The notes under the pieces are model-generated. The model was given only the letters and a program-made list of their open reading frames with translations. It searched no databases and was not told the DNA's origin. Shown piece after piece: positions 50,069 through 60,640 of a DNA stretch of 64,000 nucleotides; positions within the stretch are counted from its first letter, which is position 1; the number at the start of each line of letters is the position of its first letter. The translations under genes and the position numbers were made by a program. This stretch comes from Lachnospiraceae bacterium (GTDB taxonomy: Bacteria; Bacillota; Clostridia; Lachnospirales; Lachnospiraceae). The stretch lies in the NCBI GenBank assembly GCA_017542245.1, contig JAFXXN010000173.1, forward strand, positions 1 through 64,000, in the 5' to 3' direction.

Positions 50069-51100
50069 TTACATATATTTCAGTAATTCATCCCTTACTG
50101 CATCAAGTCTTGCTTCTGAAAGTCCGAAATTCATGCTTTTATAAGACCATGCAGCCCTGCCGATATTGTATTTTGTAAATATTTTGTTTATTGTTTTATA
50201 CCATTCAAGAGTATCTTCTTTTGTTGCCAGGTCGATAACACCATATTCGCCGCAGTATAACGGAACATTATACTTTTCTGCTGCCTCAATAGCGAATTTA
50301 AACTGTTCTTCAAAATATATACTGTCTATTACGTCATCCTCGCTTCCGGGTACAAAGAAATCCTTTGCCCAGTTAGCACTCATAGTACTGCAGACTTTCT
50401 TATACTCTTTATAGGTATTTTTAAATCCCATTCTGAAATCCGGAGGCATTACATCCACCCAGCCTGCTCCCTGATGAGTAAAAATAAGAGGCTCATAACA
50501 GTGGAAATTATATACAATATTCTCATCATACGGAGCATCAAGATCTTTTACCGCAAAAACATGGTTGTTCCAATAACTTCCGACAAGAATAACAACCTTC
50601 GGAGCAATCTTTCTTATTTCTTCTATTGTGCGACGGATAATCTTATTCCAAGTAGTGATATACGCTCTATCGGTCACTTCATTAAGAAGTTCAAAGGCTA
50701 CTCTGTCACCGATATTTCCGTACTTAGAAGCAAGCTTTCCCCACATATTTACAAAACGATCCTGTAAAGCTTCATCATCAAAAAATCCGGTCTCATTTTC
50801 ACCCTTGTCAAAAGAAAAACCATATGTCTTATGGATATCAAGGATCATGTTCAATCCGTATTTACCGCACCAGTCTATTGCCTTGTCAAGATACTCAAAT
50901 CCTTTGTCAATATAATTTGCCTCATCATCCTGGAACAGATTGTAATCCACGGGAATTCTCACATGATCGAGTCCCCATCCTTTTATGGTCTCAATATCCG
51001 ACTCCTTAATAAAACTGTCATAATGTTCATAGGTATGCTTACACTGTGAAAGCCAGCCGCCTAAATTCACACCCTTTTTGTAACCTTTCCAATCTCTCAT
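50069..51100 (-). CDS. Glycoside hydrolase family 5 (cellulase-like), intracellular
   Basis: 343 residues with a full (beta/alpha)8 GH5 domain. NLGGWLSQ and VRIPVDY near the start, His90 (ILDIHK), acid/base Glu141 (LLNEVT), NFHCYEP (His200, Tyr202) and nucleophile Glu285 (YCGEYGV) are all present. There is no signal peptide or carbohydrate-binding module, so it would act on imported oligosaccharides. Substrate may be beta-glucan, glucomannan or xylan oligomers. GGGGAGG precedes the ATG. It ends 11 bases from the convergent S66 gene. Confidence 0.9.
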   Translation of the reverse strand: MRDWKGYKKGVNLGGWLSQCKHTYEHYDSFIKESDIETIKGWGLDHVRIPVDYNLFQDDEANYIDKGFEYLDKAIDWCGKYGLNMILDIHKTYGFSFDKGENETGFFDDEALQDRFVNMWGKLASKYGNIGDRVAFELLNEVTDRAYITTWNKIIRRTIEEIRKIAPKVVILVGSYWNNHVFAVKDLDAPYDENIVYNFHCYEPLIFTHQGAGWVDVMPPDFRMGFKNTYKEYKKVCSTMSANWAKDFFVPGSEDDVIDSIYFEEQFKFAIEAAEKYNVPLYCGEYGVIDLATKEDTLEWYKTINKIFTKYNIGRAAWSYKSMNFGLSEARLDAVRDELLKYM

Positions 51101-51132
51101 AGCAATTTGCCTCCCCGTCTTTGTTCAAAAAT

Positions 51133-51168
51133 CCAAAAGCCGTTCAAACTTGCCTGAAAAAGGCTTTG
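51133..51168 (-). terminator. Terminator after the HAD gene
   Basis: CAAAGCC pairs with GGCTTTTG; on the minus strand it is followed by GATTTTTG. Confidence 0.6.
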
Positions 51169-51194
51169 AGACTTTCGAAATTATTAAATAATCT

Positions 51195-51857
51195 TCAGCA
51201 TAAAAGCTCCGCAACAGTTTTAAGATCCGGAAGTATCTTCCATGCTTTGTTTCTCATCTCATCATCCGGTCCGATAATATCAGGAACCATGATTGCTTTC
51301 ATTCCGGCTGAATATGCAGCACGGATACCATTAAAAGAATCCTCTATTACTATGCATTCCGAAGGAACACTTCCGAGTCTTTCACAGCTTCTAAGAAATA
51401 TCTCGGGATTGGGTTTTCCCTTTGAAAACATCCCTCCGGCAATTATATCATCAAAATACCCTATAAGTTTTGTATCAGTCAGCTGTGGAACAACTCTGTC
51501 TATAGGTGTTGAAGATGCCAGTCCAAGCTTATAACCCTTCTCTTTTAATTCATTAAGGCATTCTGCAGCATAATACTTTAAAGGCATTCCATCTTCTTCA
51601 ACCATCCTGTCAAAATAATTCAGCGTCTTATTTCTAAACTCTGCTCCGGAAATTGGCGCTCCGCTCTTTAACATATATCTGTCAAGAACACTTATTATAT
51701 TTGTATCAGGGGTACCTATACACTCTTCGAATGCTTCCATGATATTGGCTATACTATACTCTTCGGCAAGTTCAATCCAGGCTTTCTTATCCAGATTCTC
51801 GGAGTCAAAAAGTACACCGTCCATATCAAATATTACAGTTGTTATATTATCATACAT
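51195..51857 (-). CDS. HAD-superfamily hydrolase, beta-phosphoglucomutase-like
   Basis: 220 residues. HAD motif I FDMDGVLFDSE (two Asp), motif II GLASSTP, motif III KGKPNPEIF with the Lys, and motif IV CIVIEDSFNGI. The four-helix cap in between (subfamily IA) fits PGMB or 2-deoxyglucose-6-phosphatase-like enzymes. The substrate is not determined. Position next to GH5 suggests sugar phosphates, but that is inference. Confidence 0.86.
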   Translation of the reverse strand: MYDNITTVIFDMDGVLFDSENLDKKAWIELAEEYSIANIMEAFEECIGTPDTNIISVLDRYMLKSGAPISGAEFRNKTLNYFDRMVEEDGMPLKYYAAECLNELKEKGYKLGLASSTPIDRVVPQLTDTKLIGYFDDIIAGGMFSKGKPNPEIFLRSCERLGSVPSECIVIEDSFNGIRAAYSAGMKAIMVPDIIGPDDEMRNKAWKILPDLKTVAELLC

Positions 51858-51922
51858 AATTACAAATATCTTTCCGAATTAATATACTATTTTGTACTAT
51901 TAAGCAAAAAACACGTTGAAAC

Positions 51923-52402
51923 TCATTTATGATAGGGTGCGCCGGATATTATCCGGTATGACCTGTAAATCTGTTCCAAAAGGATAACCCTCATAAGCTG
52001 ATGTGGGAAGGTCATGTCAGAAAAACTGAGCTGCATATCACATTTCTTAAGCACTTCATCAGATAAACCCAATGATCCTCCGATAATAAACCCGATGTGA
52101 CCCACGCCACGTGTTCCAAGCTCTTCAAGCGTAGAGGCAAGTTCTTCCGAAGACAGCTTTTTCCCTTTTATAGCAAGAGCAATGTAATAACAGCCATCCT
52201 TAAACTTGGAAAGAAGTCTCTCCCCTTCCTTTTCCTTTATCTTCTGTTCGATAGCTTCACTTGCTCCGTCAGGAGTCTTCTCATCCTGCACTTCAATTAT
52301 CTCCAGATTACAATATCTTGATAATCTCTTTACATATTCCGCAATTGCGTCAGAAAAAAATTTTTCCTTTATTTTCCCGACACATAAAATTGTTATCTTC
52401 AA
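51923..52402 (-). CDS. rlmH: 23S rRNA (pseudouridine1915-N3)-methyltransferase
   Basis: 159 residues, the family's usual length. IIGGSLGLSDEVLK (SAM-binding knot) and MTFPHQLMRVILLEQIYRS, ending GAPYHK, are diagnostic of the RlmH SPOUT enzyme. The start was set at a TTG at 52402, because the first residues KITILCVGKIKEKF align with RlmH N-termini. The TTG overlaps the stop of the CNNM/CBS gene (TTGA), so translational coupling is expected. A longer reading would start inside that gene. Confidence 0.93.
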   Translation of the reverse strand: MKITILCVGKIKEKFFSDAIAEYVKRLSRYCNLEIIEVQDEKTPDGASEAIEQKIKEKEGERLLSKFKDGCYYIALAIKGKKLSSEELASTLEELGTRGVGHIGFIIGGSLGLSDEVLKKCDMQLSFSDMTFPHQLMRVILLEQIYRSYRIISGAPYHK

Positions 52403-53730
52403 CTTCCGGCTTTTTCTCCTGTCTCTTTCTTGGGACCACCCGTCACTCTGCACTTACGTATCATCTTATTCTTAACTTCCAGAATACTGATGGTATAATC
52501 TCCATATGACACATTTTCTCTCTCCCCATCACTGGGAATTCTGTCAAGCAAACTGATTATAAGGCCGTTCACAGTATCGAAGTTCTCCAGATCGGATTCC
52601 TTTATACTTATGTCCGTCTCTTCGGACACCTCATTCAGAGTAGCCTCTCCCCTAAGAATATATGAACCGTCCTTGGCCTTAATAATCATCTGTTCTTCGT
52701 TGTCAAATTCGTCTTCAATATCTCCGACTATCTCTTCAAGAATATCTTCCATGGCGACAATACCTGCTGTCTGACCATATTCGTCAATAACGATGGCCAT
52801 ATGATTCTTTTTCACCTGCATCTGGTTAAAAAGCTCATCAATAGTCATGGTATCCGGTACAAAGAACGGCTTTCTTGCTATATCCTTTAAAGTCTTATTC
52901 TTATACTCTCCCGAAGCATAGCATTTTGCAACATCTTTAAGATGCAGGACACCGATAATATTATCAATATCTTCAGTATAAAGCGGATATCTTGAAAAAG
53001 CCTCACCTGCCATAAATCCCATAGCTTCTTCTATTCCAAGTTCCGAATCAACCGCAACTATCTTGGTCCTATGCGTCATAATGTCCTTTGTCTGTTTCTC
53101 GTCAAAGGATATAATATTGGAGATCATTTCGGCCTCATCATCATCTATGACGCCTTGTTCCTGACCCTCATTTACGATGGAGATTATCTCTTCTTCTGTT
53201 ACATTTTCTTCAAGATCCTTAAGCTTTATTCCGAACGGAAGAAGTACAAGGGCACAGCATCCTTCAAGTAAAGCACTTAAAGGTTTAAAGAAAAATGTAA
53301 TAAACTTCATAAAACTGAAAGTGCTGAAGAATATGCTCTCCGTATTCCTGTTTGCAAGTCTGTCCGGAAGAATATATGTGAAAAGAATAACCAGAAAAAT
53401 AACTGCTAAAGAAACTATTATCCCTACAGCAATCTGTATCCAGTAAATATCAATCCCTGCCACAATGGCTTTTAAAGGACTTGAAATAAACAGCATTCCA
53501 ATGAATATCCATGCAATGCCTCTTATAAGCCAGCAGGCATTATAAAAGCTGTTCTCATGTCTGTCGATAAATTCAAGTGCATTTTTGGCTTTTTCATTTC
53601 CTTCTTCACTCAAATTTTTCAGTTCGTTCAGACTTACATGCTCAAATGCTGATTTAGCAAGAGCTACAAAAAAATCAAAAATGGTAATAAAGGTAATGAT
53701 CAGGGCTGCCGCCCATGGATTTATGTCCAT
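52399..53730 (-). CDS. CNNM/CorC-type membrane protein with CBS pair (hemolysin-related)
   Basis: 443 residues. A DUF21/CNNM transmembrane domain at about 1-150 precedes two CBS domains (KDIMTHRTKIVAVDSELG at about 215 and FFVPDTMTIDELFNQMQ, 280-340) and a C-terminal CorC/HlyC domain (GEATLNEVSEETDISI). Proteins of this type move magnesium or other divalent ions, or control ion homeostasis. The old name hemolysin C is misleading. GGGAGGAA precedes the ATG closely. Confidence 0.88.
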   Translation of the reverse strand: MDINPWAAALIITFITIFDFFVALAKSAFEHVSLNELKNLSEEGNEKAKNALEFIDRHENSFYNACWLIRGIAWIFIGMLFISSPLKAIVAGIDIYWIQIAVGIIVSLAVIFLVILFTYILPDRLANRNTESIFFSTFSFMKFITFFFKPLSALLEGCCALVLLPFGIKLKDLEENVTEEEIISIVNEGQEQGVIDDDEAEMISNIISFDEKQTKDIMTHRTKIVAVDSELGIEEAMGFMAGEAFSRYPLYTEDIDNIIGVLHLKDVAKCYASGEYKNKTLKDIARKPFFVPDTMTIDELFNQMQVKKNHMAIVIDEYGQTAGIVAMEDILEEIVGDIEDEFDNEEQMIIKAKDGSYILRGEATLNEVSEETDISIKESDLENFDTVNGLIISLLDRIPSDGERENVSYGDYTISILEVKNKMIRKCRVTGGPKKETGEKAGS

Positions 53731-53748
53731 TTCCTCCCTTTCCGGTCA

Positions 53749-55230
53749 TCAGTCCTGTTTCATAGAAACTGCCTGTTCATTAAGATGCCCAACTATTACC
53801 ATCATCTCATCAACTGTCGTTGAATTTCTAAGGCTTGACTCATATGTCTCTTTAGCATGAGCCGAAACCTCTTCCATGATGGCCGAAATATTCTGTACCG
53901 CATCGATTATAGTCTTATTTGCTTCTGCCAGTCTGTCCACAGCTTTAGAAAGACCGTCAGCATTTCTTTCAATATCATGTGAATCGGATTTGATAATATC
54001 AAGGTTCTTGACCGTTACCATAGTAGCGTCATGCTGTCTCCTGCTGCTCTCGATAAATGCATTTATTACCTTGTCAACATCTAACAGTTTCTTCTCTATG
54101 CCTGATATCAGTTCATTTATGTCACCTGTTGCACTCTGCGTCTGATTTGCAAGATTGGATATCTCACTTGCAACTACCGAGAAGCCTCTTCCAGCTTCAC
54201 CGGCTCTCGCCGCCTCTATGCTGGCATTAAGAGCAAGAAGCGATGTCTGATCTGCAACATTGTTAATAAGCTCGACAATTCCCTGCATCTGTTTTGTACT
54301 GTTTTTAAGTTCGGAAAGTTCTTTTGTTGCTTCCAATGAAAACTTGTCGGAAGTCTCAACCTCTTTTTCAAGACTGTCCATATTGTCGGAACCTATAGCA
54401 ATAGCTTTTCCTGTTTCAGATACACTCTGAGAGATTGCATTCGCATGTGCTGCAACATCATCCAGTCTTCCCTGTATTTCTTCCGTCATCACAATCTGCG
54501 TCTGGACAGAATCAGAAGTAAGCCCCGTACCTGTACTTACCTCTTCCATAGCGTAACATGTTCTTTCCATAGCCTCATGCAGTTCTTTCATCTTAACATT
54601 CATTTGGCTGATGCCTCCGGAAAGTTCATTTGATACAGCAAGTACGGTATCGAGAAGGGTTGCTGCGTGATTCTTTTCCTGCTTTATACTTTCAAGCTTT
54701 TCCCTGTTAATGATAACTCCGGTATTCGCAACAAATATATTAAATATTCCGCAAAGCAGAAGAAGAAGGATCTGGATTTCTGAAGTCACCACTTTTTCGG
54801 ATGACATGCCATATAAAAGAGCTTCAAAAGCAACCGAAGCGATATTTATAACATTGTAAGTAATAGCTGTAGTGATAGCAAATTTTTTATCGGCATATGC
54901 ATTAAGTGCGATCATAATAACAAGTGCATAAGTAAACACCAGGTCATTATTAGCGGTAAACAGCATAAATCCCCATGGCAGCGCAAATCCCAAAAGAATG
55001 ATATATTTTACTATATCAATGTATTTTCGAGTAAAATGAATAACAAGGACAATCGCTCCCGGAATCCATAGAGAAACAAAAACAGTTATAAAATAGCTCA
55101 AGGCCCTGTTTCCCTTTATTACTTCCAAAAGATAGGCAAAAGTAATAACAGATATCGTAATGATATAACATAAAATGGCTGCCTTATTCCGGCGTACTTC
55201 GTCAGATATAACATTCTTCCTATTACCCAT
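53749..55230 (-). CDS. Methyl-accepting chemotaxis protein without outside ligand domain
   Basis: 493 residues. Six membrane helices at about 18-190 replace the usual periplasmic sensor. The signalling domain follows: the hairpin tip [30 protein letters not shown] with flanking methylation helices. There is no HAMP domain of clear form. It should couple to CheA/CheW; ligand sensing would be through the membrane helices. AGGTG lies six bases before the ATG at 55230; the reading that begins 37 codons earlier runs into the asd terminator. Confidence 0.88.
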   Translation of the reverse strand: MGNRKNVISDEVRRNKAAILCYIITISVITFAYLLEVIKGNRALSYFITVFVSLWIPGAIVLVIHFTRKYIDIVKYIILLGFALPWGFMLFTANNDLVFTYALVIMIALNAYADKKFAITTAITYNVINIASVAFEALLYGMSSEKVVTSEIQILLLLLCGIFNIFVANTGVIINREKLESIKQEKNHAATLLDTVLAVSNELSGGISQMNVKMKELHEAMERTCYAMEEVSTGTGLTSDSVQTQIVMTEEIQGRLDDVAAHANAISQSVSETGKAIAIGSDNMDSLEKEVETSDKFSLEATKELSELKNSTKQMQGIVELINNVADQTSLLALNASIEAARAGEAGRGFSVVASEISNLANQTQSATGDINELISGIEKKLLDVDKVINAFIESSRRQHDATMVTVKNLDIIKSDSHDIERNADGLSKAVDRLAEANKTIIDAVQNISAIMEEVSAHAKETYESSLRNSTTVDEMMVIVGHLNEQAVSMKQD

Positions 55231-55296
55231 AGTATTCACCTGCCTTAAAAATATAAAATCCCATAAAATCATTATAGCAAATTTCATGTAAAAATC

Positions 55297-55350
55297 AATC
55301 AAAAAAAAAAAATGCACGGTCCCGGAATCTGTTCCATGCACCGTGCATTT
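55297..55350 (-). terminator. Strong terminator after asd
   Basis: AAATGCACGGT pairs with ACCGTGCATTT; on the minus strand it is followed by a run of about 12 T. Confidence 0.92.
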
Positions 55351-55388
55351 CAGCCTTTGTTTTAGTAAATACGATCAGTTCAAACCAA

Positions 55389-56465
55389 TCAATAAATATA
55401 TCCTTTAGCTTTAAGAAGTTCTGCCATCAGAACGGCTCCGCCGGCAGCACCTCTTAATGTATTGTGTGATAAACCTACAAACTTGTACTGATAAACCTTA
55501 TCCTCTCTAAGTCTTCCCATGCATACTGCCATACCGCCTTCGGTATCACGGTCAAGCTTTGTCTGAGGACGGTTATCTTCCTCAAAATAATGTATGAACT
55601 GTTTAGGAGCTGAAGGAAGCTCTAATTCCTGAGGAACACCTTTGAAATTTGCCCACTTTTCAAGTATCTGCTCTTTGGTGGGTTTCTTCTTAAAGTTTAC
55701 AAATACTGCTGCCATATGCCCGTTTGTAACAGGTACACGAATACACTGTGTCGTTATTACAGGACTCTGTGCCTTAACAATCACACCGTTCTCAATATGT
55801 CCCCAGATTCTTAACGGTTCCTGTTCGGACTTTTCTTCCTCACCGCCGATATAAGGAATAACATTGTCAACCATCTCAGGCCAATCCTTGAAGTTCTTTC
55901 CTGCACCGGAGATAGCCTGATATGTTGTAGCAACAACCGTCTCGGGCTCAAACTCTGAAAGTGCGAATAATGCGGGTGTATAGCTCTGGATAGAACAATT
56001 AGGCTTAACTGCCACAAATCCCTTCTTTGTTCCAAGTCTCTTTTTCTGGAACTCAATAACATCTGTATGTTCAGGATTAAGCTCCGGAACTATCATGGGC
56101 ACATCAGGAGTCCAGCGATGTGCACTGTTATTGGAAACTACGGGAACCTCAGCTTTTGCATAAGCTTCTTCTGCAGCAGCGATTTCTTCCTTTGTTCCTT
56201 CATAAGCACTGAATACAAAATCTACCTGAGAAGTTACCTTTTCAATTTCATTAACATTTAAAACAACCAGATCCTTAACTGCTGCCGGCATGGGTGTATC
56301 CATCTTCCATCTGTCACCTACTGCCTCAGCGTAAGTCTTGCCTGCACTTCTGGGGCTTGCAGCAACCGCTGCCACTTCAAACCAAGGATGATTCTCAAGT
56401 AACTGAATAAATCTCTGTCCTACCATACCCGTTGCGCCGAGTATTCCTGCTTTTAATTTTGCCAT
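55389..56465 (-). CDS. asd: Aspartate-semialdehyde dehydrogenase
   Basis: 358 residues. NADP-binding ILGATGMVGQRF is at the N-terminus, catalytic Cys157 lies in KPNCSIQ, and His250 in RVPVTNGH. The CSIQ form marks the archaeal/fungal-like branch of the family that many Clostridia carry. It reduces aspartyl phosphate to the semialdehyde feeding DapA, homoserine and diaminopimelate synthesis. AAGGAAGG lies before the ATG at 56465. It is separate from the riboswitch operon. Confidence 0.95.
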   Translation of the reverse strand: MAKLKAGILGATGMVGQRFIQLLENHPWFEVAAVAASPRSAGKTYAEAVGDRWKMDTPMPAAVKDLVVLNVNEIEKVTSQVDFVFSAYEGTKEEIAAAEEAYAKAEVPVVSNNSAHRWTPDVPMIVPELNPEHTDVIEFQKKRLGTKKGFVAVKPNCSIQSYTPALFALSEFEPETVVATTYQAISGAGKNFKDWPEMVDNVIPYIGGEEEKSEQEPLRIWGHIENGVIVKAQSPVITTQCIRVPVTNGHMAAVFVNFKKKPTKEQILEKWANFKGVPQELELPSAPKQFIHYFEEDNRPQTKLDRDTEGGMAVCMGRLREDKVYQYKFVGLSHNTLRGAAGGAVLMAELLKAKGYIY

Positions 56466-56658
56466 AATGCTTCCTTCCTTTCTATTCTGCCCCACCCAAA
56501 AACCTTCTGTTCATGTCACAGATACGGTATACAATAAAACACTGCTCTGTGTTGTTTTTATCATGCGTACATTTGTCCGTCTGTGAAAATCTTTTGTAAT
56601 ATTAACACATAAAAAAACAAAATGCAAGCACTTTTTTAACTTTTTTTATATTAATAAA

Positions 56659-56695
56659 GAAATCCCATTTTGACCATAAATCAAAATAAGATTTC
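56659..56695 (-). terminator. Hairpin after coaX
   Basis: GAAATC...ATTTTGA pairs with TCAAAAT...GATTTC. On the minus strand it is followed by TTTATTAAT, a weak T-tract. The rest of the 56466-56705 gap is AT-rich; a modest asd promoter is likely there but was not pinned down. Confidence 0.55.
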
Positions 56696-56705
56696 GTAAA
56701 AATTC

Positions 56706-57476
56706 TTATCTGATGTTTTTGTTATAAATTATCTCAAGCCCCTTCATCGTAAGCCTTCTGTCATACTCGTCTATCATGGAAGTAGCCTGTGAAATGATAC
56801 CGCCGAGTCCTCCGGTTGCAACAACTTTCATCTCTTTCAGACCGGCCTCTTCCTTTACTCTTTTAATAATATACTCTGTCTGTCCGATACATCCGTACAA
56901 AAGTCCTGCCTGCATACTGGATACAGTATCGTTTGCAAGTATGGTGTCGGGCAGTTTAATCTCTATTTCGGGAAGCTTAGCAGTATCACTCCAAAGCGCA
57001 TTGGCACTTATTCTTATTCCCGGACATGTTATACCGTAACGGAACGATCCGTCCTTTTCTACCAGATCATAAGTAGTTGCAGTTCCAAAATCAATGACCA
57101 TCGTATTTCCGCCATAAATAGAATAGGCAGCTGCCAGATCGACTATTCTGTCGGCCCCGGCTTCTTTGGCATTTGCAAGCCTTATCTTTATTCCTGTTTT
57201 GGTTCCCGCTCCAACTTCCATCGGACGTATTCCTGTAAGCTTTATTATACCGTTAACAAGAGAATGCATTATAGCCGGAACCACGCTTGATACAATACAG
57301 CCGTCAATGCCGTCTATGGGCAGATCTTTTATCATAAGCTGTTCCCGAATGGCAGCGCTGAATTCATCCGATGTTCTTGGAAGTTTTGTTGTCATGGCGA
57401 AAAAAGCCAAAAACTCTCCGTTATTGATAACCGCGAAATTTGTGTTGGTATTTCCTACGTCAATAGCAAGTAACAT
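56706..57476 (-). CDS. coaX: Type III pantothenate kinase
   Basis: 256 residues. The ASKHA-type phosphate motif AIDVGNTNT is at the N-terminus. [26 protein letters not shown] and GGLGGI are the CoaX hallmarks. It makes 4'-phosphopantothenate, the first step of coenzyme A synthesis, in the cytoplasm and does not need feedback inhibition by CoA. AGGAG lies before the ATG; it is the last gene of the dapA operon, 10 bases after dusB. Confidence 0.95.
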   Translation of the reverse strand: MLLAIDVGNTNTNFAVINNGEFLAFFAMTTKLPRTSDEFSAAIREQLMIKDLPIDGIDGCIVSSVVPAIMHSLVNGIIKLTGIRPMEVGAGTKTGIKIRLANAKEAGADRIVDLAAAYSIYGGNTMVIDFGTATTYDLVEKDGSFRYGITCPGIRISANALWSDTAKLPEIEIKLPDTILANDTVSSMQAGLLYGCIGQTEYIIKRVKEEAGLKEMKVVATGGLGGIISQATSMIDEYDRRLTMKGLEIIYNKNIR

Positions 57477-57486
57477 ATACTTTCTC

Positions 57487-58470
57487 CTATATATTTTTAT
57501 TTATTCCGGTCTGAAGTTTTTCTCCGTATTTCCTTAACCGGCTTAAAATATCTTCTGATGTAAGACAAAGATTAATATCTCTTCTGAGTCCGGCCGAATA
57601 CGGGAAACCTTCGGTATACCACGCAACATGTTTCCTCATTTCACGAACCGCCGTCCATTCACCTTTTAGTTCGATAAGCATTAAAAGATGCCGTTCTATC
57701 ATCTCATAAACTTCTTCAAAGCTTGGCTTTACTGTCTTTTCTCCCTTATCAAGATAGCTCTTTATACTTCTGAAAAGCCATGGATTTCCCTGAACTCCTC
57801 TTGCAACCATAACTGCGTCACATCCGGTATATTCGAACATCCTTTTGGCATCTTCGGGAGAAAAAATATCTCCGTTCCCGATAACGGGAATCCTGACCTT
57901 TTGTTTTACTTCGGTAATTATGTCCCAATCGGCTTTTCCACTGTAATACTGTGCACGTGTACGTCCGTGTACCGCTATGGCCGAAGCTCCGCTCTCTTCC
58001 AACACGTGAGCAAATTCGGGCGCATTTCTGTCCTCAGCCTCAAAACCTTTCCTGATCTTTATCGTAACGGGCTTCTTTACAGCTTTAACAATACTGCTTA
58101 CTATTTCACCCGCAAGCTTCGGATTTTTCATTAGAGCGGAACCCTCACCGTTATTGACCACTTTAGGAACAGGACAGCCCATATTTATATCAAATATGTC
58201 AAAATTCAGTTCTTCTATTCTTTTTGCGGTTTCAGCCATTATTTCCGGCTCACTTCCGAAAAGCTGCATAGCAACCGGTCTTTCTCTCTCATCGACCTTA
58301 AGCATATCCTTGGTATTGGAATTATTATAATGTATTCCCTTTGCACTGACCATTTCAGTATAGATCAAGTCAGCTCCCTGCTCTTTACAGAGGATTCTAA
58401 AGGGCATGTCCGTAACCCCCGCCATGGGGCCTAAGAAAACACGCCCTGCTTCAATATTTCCTATTTTCAT
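57487..58470 (-). CDS. dusB: tRNA-dihydrouridine synthase B
   Basis: 327 residues. [12 protein letters not shown] (FMN site), [10 protein letters not shown] (catalytic Cys), and [15 protein letters not shown] with VARG(V/A)QGNPW complete the Dus signature. It reduces uridine 17-like positions in tRNA with NADPH. It follows the DUF6145-like gene by 30 bases and has a weak ribosome binding site, so it relies partly on coupling. Confidence 0.93.
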   Translation of the reverse strand: MKIGNIEAGRVFLGPMAGVTDMPFRILCKEQGADLIYTEMVSAKGIHYNNSNTKDMLKVDERERPVAMQLFGSEPEIMAETAKRIEELNFDIFDINMGCPVPKVVNNGEGSALMKNPKLAGEIVSSIVKAVKKPVTIKIRKGFEAEDRNAPEFAHVLEESGASAIAVHGRTRAQYYSGKADWDIITEVKQKVRIPVIGNGDIFSPEDAKRMFEYTGCDAVMVARGVQGNPWLFRSIKSYLDKGEKTVKPSFEEVYEMIERHLLMLIELKGEWTAVREMRKHVAWYTEGFPYSAGLRRDINLCLTSEDILSRLRKYGEKLQTGINKNI

Positions 58471-58500
58471 TTTTCAAGAACCTGATACCGTTTTTATTTG

Positions 58501-58830
58501 TTACAGTTCTTCTTTTCTGATAAACACTTTATAGTATTTTTCCAGGCTTTCAAACAATTCCTGTTTTGTATTTTTCATTTTTTTGATCAGAAGCTCGCTT
58601 CCTATCTCATCGTAAAGAAGATCTCCCTCATCGCAGGATGAGATCAGCTGTAATTCACCGTCACTGTCGAACATCATAGTGAATATCCCGCCAACTTCTT
58701 CGGTATAAAGAACACACATTATCTTAAGCTCGTCTTTAACGGCTTTGGGCAGTTTTTCAAACAGCTTGTCAAGATAATACTTCTGTGTATAGGAATTGCT
58801 GACACACATTATCAGTTCCTTTGGATCCAT
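58501..58830 (-). CDS. Small conserved protein, DUF6145-like
   Basis: 109 residues from the ATG at 58830, which has AAAGGAG six bases upstream. MCVSNSYTQKYYLDKLFEKLPKA, then ELKIMCVLYTEEVGGIF and LYDEIGSELLIKK are conserved blocks that I associate with the DUF6145 family, common beside dapB and dusB in Lachnospiraceae. There is no enzyme motif. The function is unknown. The family name is from memory of similar proteins and is only moderately certain. Confidence 0.7.
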   Translation of the reverse strand: MDPKELIMCVSNSYTQKYYLDKLFEKLPKAVKDELKIMCVLYTEEVGGIFTMMFDSDGELQLISSCDEGDLLYDEIGSELLIKKMKNTKQELFESLEKYYKVFIRKEEL

Positions 58831-58869
58831 GAAAAGCTCCTTTATACTTCTTAAGTTATCCTTTATCAA

Positions 58870-59646
58870 TCAGCCTATAACGTCAGACATGGTATACAGT
58901 CCCGCAGGTTTTCCGGCAAGAAATGTTGCGGCACTCACAGCTCCCTTAGCAAATACATTTCTCGAATAAGCTGTATGTTTGATCTCTACGACCTCATCAA
59001 GTCCTGCAAATATTACTTCATGATCACCGACTATGCTTCCGCCTCTTACAGCAGATATGCCTATTTCATTCTTGGGTCTGGCCATGCTCCTGTCAGAGCG
59101 GTCATAAACATATTCATATCTTCCGTCACAAGCTGCATTAATAGCATCTGCAAGCAAAAGCGCTGTTCCTGAAGGAGCATCCTTCTTCTGGTTATGATGA
59201 CGTTCAACTATTTCAATATCATATCCGTTATCTGCAAGAATCTGAGCCGCAGTCTGAATAAGTTTAGCCAGAGTATTGATTCCAAGCGACATATTTGCCG
59301 AACGAAGTATAGCTACCTTTTCCGAAGCCTCTTTTATCTGAGCCAATTGTTCCTCGGAATATCCGGTCGTGCAAAGAACTACAGGTACATTCTTCGAAAC
59401 AGAATATTCAAGTATCGAATCAAGTGCTTTTGGAGAAGAAAAATCAATTATTACGTCAGCACTCTCTTTCACATCGGAAATAACTTTATATACAGGAAAT
59501 TCTGCATCTTCCTCACAAATATCCACACCTGCTACGATTTTCAATTCCTGAGTATTTTTTTCATCCTGTGTACAGCTTTCTTTAACTATCCGGCGAACGG
59601 CATTTCCCATTCTTCCGAAGCATCCGCAAAATATTATATTAACCAT
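58870..59646 (-). CDS. dapB: 4-hydroxy-tetrahydrodipicolinate reductase
   Basis: 258 residues. The Rossmann N-terminus is IIFCGCFGRMGNAV. VERHHNQKKDAPSGTALLLA is the catalytic block (His-His and Lys), and GVDICEEDAEFPV and FSSPKALDSILEYS are in place. It reduces the product of DapA with NAD(P)H. AGGAGGA stands before the ATG, 27 bases after dapA. Confidence 0.95.
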   Translation of the reverse strand: MVNIIFCGCFGRMGNAVRRIVKESCTQDEKNTQELKIVAGVDICEEDAEFPVYKVISDVKESADVIIDFSSPKALDSILEYSVSKNVPVVLCTTGYSEEQLAQIKEASEKVAILRSANMSLGINTLAKLIQTAAQILADNGYDIEIVERHHNQKKDAPSGTALLLADAINAACDGRYEYVYDRSDRSMARPKNEIGISAVRGGSIVGDHEVIFAGLDEVVEIKHTAYSRNVFAKGAVSAATFLAGKPAGLYTMSDVIG

Positions 59647-59673
59647 ACTCTTCCTCCTTTAGAATAAACAAAA

Positions 59674-60567
59674 TCAGATGATACCAAGCCTCTTCATCTC
59701 AGCCTTGAGAGCCTCTGCATGCGCTTCTTCCATTTCACATAAAGGATTACGAAGCGGTCCTGTCTTAAAGCCCATAAACCTGCAGGCAGTCTTAACAGGG
59801 ATAGGATTAACTTCCGAGAATAACATATCTACCAGAGGCAGGTACTTTAACTGAAGCTCCAGGCTTCCTTTTGTATCTCCTTTTAAGAACTTATCTACAA
59901 TAAGATGGGTATCCATAGGTGCTACATGTGAAAGAACAGAAATAACACCCTTGCCGCCCAGTGAAAGTACAGGAACTATTGCATTGTCATCGCCCGAATA
60001 AATTGCAATCTTATCACCGCAGAGCTGTGCAACCTTTGCAGTCCATCCGATGTTTCCCGTAGCATCCTTTACAGCTACTATATTTTCATAACTTTCACAT
60101 AATTTCTTAACTGTTTCAGGAAGAATATTTACGCCTGTTCTTCCGGGGATGTTATAAAGGATAACCGGAATATTTATGGCTTCAGCAGTCCTTCCGAAAT
60201 GCTCGATAAGTCCCTTCTGTGTAGCCTTGTTGTAATACGGTGAAACAAGAAGTACTGCATCCGCTCCGGCTGATTCAGCCTCCTTGGAAAGATAGATGGC
60301 AGTCTCGGTGCAGTTTGAACCGGTTCCCGCAATAACGGGCACTCTTTTGTTTACATATTCGGCAACAAATCTGATACACTCAATATGTTCTTCATGTGTG
60401 AGGGTTGATGCTTCTCCCGTTGTTCCGCAGACAACGATAGCGTCAGTTCCGTTTTCTATCTGAAAATCGATCAATTTCTTAAATTCCTCGTAATTAACAC
60501 TCTTATCCTCATTCATGGGTGTTACAATAGCTATCGCCGAACCTGTAAAAATCACTTTCTTACTCAT
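59674..60567 (-). CDS. dapA: 4-hydroxy-tetrahydrodipicolinate synthase
   Basis: 297 residues. The Schiff-base Lys167 is in VAVKDATG, Tyr138 is in YNIPGRTG, and Thr49-Thr50 are in CGTTGEAS, so the aldolase active site is complete. It condenses pyruvate with aspartate semialdehyde. AGGAGG lies nine bases before the ATG. A lysine riboswitch and terminator sit in its leader, so expression falls when lysine is high. Confidence 0.96.
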   Translation of the reverse strand: MSKKVIFTGSAIAIVTPMNEDKSVNYEEFKKLIDFQIENGTDAIVVCGTTGEASTLTHEEHIECIRFVAEYVNKRVPVIAGTGSNCTETAIYLSKEAESAGADAVLLVSPYYNKATQKGLIEHFGRTAEAINIPVILYNIPGRTGVNILPETVKKLCESYENIVAVKDATGNIGWTAKVAQLCGDKIAIYSGDDNAIVPVLSLGGKGVISVLSHVAPMDTHLIVDKFLKGDTKGSLELQLKYLPLVDMLFSEVNPIPVKTACRFMGFKTGPLRNPLCEMEEAHAEALKAEMKRLGII

Positions 60568-60640
60568 ACTCTTTCAACCTCCTGAAAATTAAATACATTT
60601 ATTAAGCAATCTTGCACCGAGGGCATTTCGCTTATCGTGC

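Noticed and set aside
51121-51534. A 137-codon plus-strand frame
   Set aside because: It is antisense to the HAD hydrolase, whose four motifs are intact, and crosses its terminator.
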